From contig CALGUT010000135.1 of assembly GCA_937920335.1 (NCBI GenBank), forward strand, positions 1-5,989: a stretch of 5,989 nucleotides of DNA, given 5' to 3'. The notes beneath the pieces are model-generated. The model was not told the origin of the DNA and did not search any database. It saw only the letters and a program-made list of their open reading frames with translations. The DNA comes from an uncultured Opitutales bacterium (GTDB lineage: Bacteria > Verrucomicrobiota > Verrucomicrobiia > Opitutales > UBA2995). The translations under genes and the position numbers were made by a program. Below are positions 5,385 through 5,989 of this stretch, piece by piece; positions within the stretch are counted from its first letter, which is position 1, and each line of letters starts with the position of its first letter.

Positions 5385-5989
5385 TTACTTCTTTTCGTCG
5401 TCTACAACTTCAAAATCTGCGTCGACAACGTCGTCATCTGCCGGTTTTGAAGAAGAAGCTTCAGGGGGAGGAGGCGCACCTTCAGGAGGAGGCGCACCTT
5501 CGGCGCCTGCTTGACCATAAATATCCTGAGCCATGCTTGAGAACACCGTTTGGATCTTCTCAGTCGCTGCTTTCATCTCATCTGGATTATTAGATTCAAG
5601 GGCTGTTTTTCCTTCAGCGAGAACAGCTTCGATTTCGGTCTTCTTCTCGGCCGGCAATTTGTCACCCGCTTCACCAATCTGTTTTTCAGTTTGGTAGATC
5701 AGGTTATCCAATCCGTTCTTAGACTCAACAGCTTCCTTCTGTTTCTTATCGGCTTCCGCATTCAGCTCAGCCTCCTGCTTCATCTTTTCGATTTCATCAG
5801 CGGATAGTCCTGAAGAGTTGGTGATGGTGATTTTCTGGTCTTTTCCGCTACCTTTATCCTTGGCTGAAACGTGAAGAATACCGTTTGCGTCGATATCGAA
5901 AGTTACTTCGATCTGTGGCAATCCTCTTGGTGCTGAAGGAATCCCATCTAGGCGGAAGTTTCCGATGAGTTTATTATCGTTCGCCATTG
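5385..5989 (-). CDS. dnaK: Molecular chaperone DnaK (Hsp70), C-terminal third (partial)
   Basis: The frame runs off the right edge; the methionine near the edge (ATG at 5987) is internal, since it starts MANDNKLIGNFRLDGI, matching the middle of Hsp70 substrate-binding domains (E. coli DnaK has ADNKSLGQFNLDGI). What remains covers the end of the beta-sandwich peptide-binding domain (LPQIEVTFDIDANGILHVSAKDK), the helical lid from SGLSADEIEKM through the AGDKLPAEKK segment to roughly residue 155 of the fragment, a flexible Ala/Gly/Pro/Ser linker with repeated GAPPPE/GAPPPPE, and the conserved acidic tail DDDVVDADFEVVDDEKK. DnaK binds unfolded hydrophobic peptides and is driven by ATP with DnaJ and GrpE; its ATPase domain is outside the window. 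The acidic C-terminus is typical of bacterial DnaK, indicating a functional end. No dnaJ or grpE follows: an intrinsic terminator closes the gene immediately. Confidence 0.97.
   Translation of the reverse strand, partial: MANDNKLIGNFRLDGIPSAPRGLPQIEVTFDIDANGILHVSAKDKGSGKDQKITITNSSGLSADEIEKMKQEAELNAEADKKQKEAVESKNGLDNLIYQTEKQIGEAGDKLPAEKKTEIEAVLAEGKTALESNNPDEMKAATEKIQTVFSSMAQDIYGQAGAEGAPPPEGAPPPPEASSSKPADDDVVDADFEVVDDEKK
5460..5498 (-). repeat. Short in-frame tandem repeat in the dnaK linker
   Basis: Two adjacent units, 21 bases (5460-5480) and 18 bases (5481-5498), share the core TTCAGG...AGGAGGCGCACC and differ by one extra proline codon. They encode GAPPPPE and GAPPPE in the disordered linker between the DnaK lid and its acidic tail. 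A 17-base stretch (GGAGGAGGCGCACCTTC) occurs twice exactly, 18 bases apart. In-frame unit lengths suggest expansion by slippage or recombination without disturbing the reading frame. Confidence 0.8.

Noticed and set aside
5550..5807. Hydrophobic, Leu/Phe-rich open frame opposite dnaK
   Set aside because: It is the complement of the Lys/Glu-rich helical lid of DnaK; GAA/AAG codons read in reverse give TTC/CTT, so the apparent membrane protein is an artefact.
5985..5987. ATG near the right edge as the start of a short DnaK-like protein
   Set aside because: The residues that follow match the middle of the Hsp70 substrate-binding domain and the frame stays open to the edge, so this is an internal methionine of a truncated view.

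Overview
The window reads as ordinary chromosomal DNA from a Gram-negative bacterium. The gene mix (a lone lipoamide dehydrogenase, a class V aminotransferase, a YvlD-type membrane protein, DnaK with a Pro/Gly/Ala-rich linker), the near absence of Shine-Dalgarno sequences and a lipoprotein with a lipobox would fit a marine Verrucomicrobiota of the Opitutia type. That assignment is an impression from sequence style, not a demonstrated placement.

Left half, plus strand: the last 57 codons of a RarA/MgsA-type AAA+ ATPase (to 174), then a 145-residue predicted secreted protein of unknown function (191-628), then 4 bases later a four-helix membrane protein of the YvlD / 'phage holin 4_2' family (633-1097). 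These three are tightly spaced and probably co-transcribed. After a 122-base gap comes a complete dihydrolipoyl dehydrogenase (1220-2617), standing apart from the E1/E2 genes it would normally serve.

Right half, minus strand, reading from the right edge inward: the C-terminal third of DnaK (running off the window), an intrinsic terminator just after it, a small RNase D-like DEDDy 3'-5' exonuclease (5133-4516), a class V alanine-glyoxylate/serine-pyruvate-type aminotransferase (4457-3360), a small BamE/SmpA-like lipoprotein (3282-2836) and tRNA-Arg(CCG) (2728-2654). The tRNA converges on lpdA with only 36 bases between them and no visible hairpin terminator.

No mobile element, CRISPR array, prophage or unknown multi-gene system is visible. 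The best second looks are small: a CxxC pair in the dimerisation domain of the lipoamide dehydrogenase, a BamE-like lipoprotein with an unassigned C-terminal half, an uncharacterised secreted protein packed against the YvlD-type gene, a short repeat in the DnaK tail, and weak translation-start signals throughout. No stretch longer than 300 bases lacks a gene; the largest gap (5134-5384) holds the dnaK terminator and the leader of the exonuclease gene.
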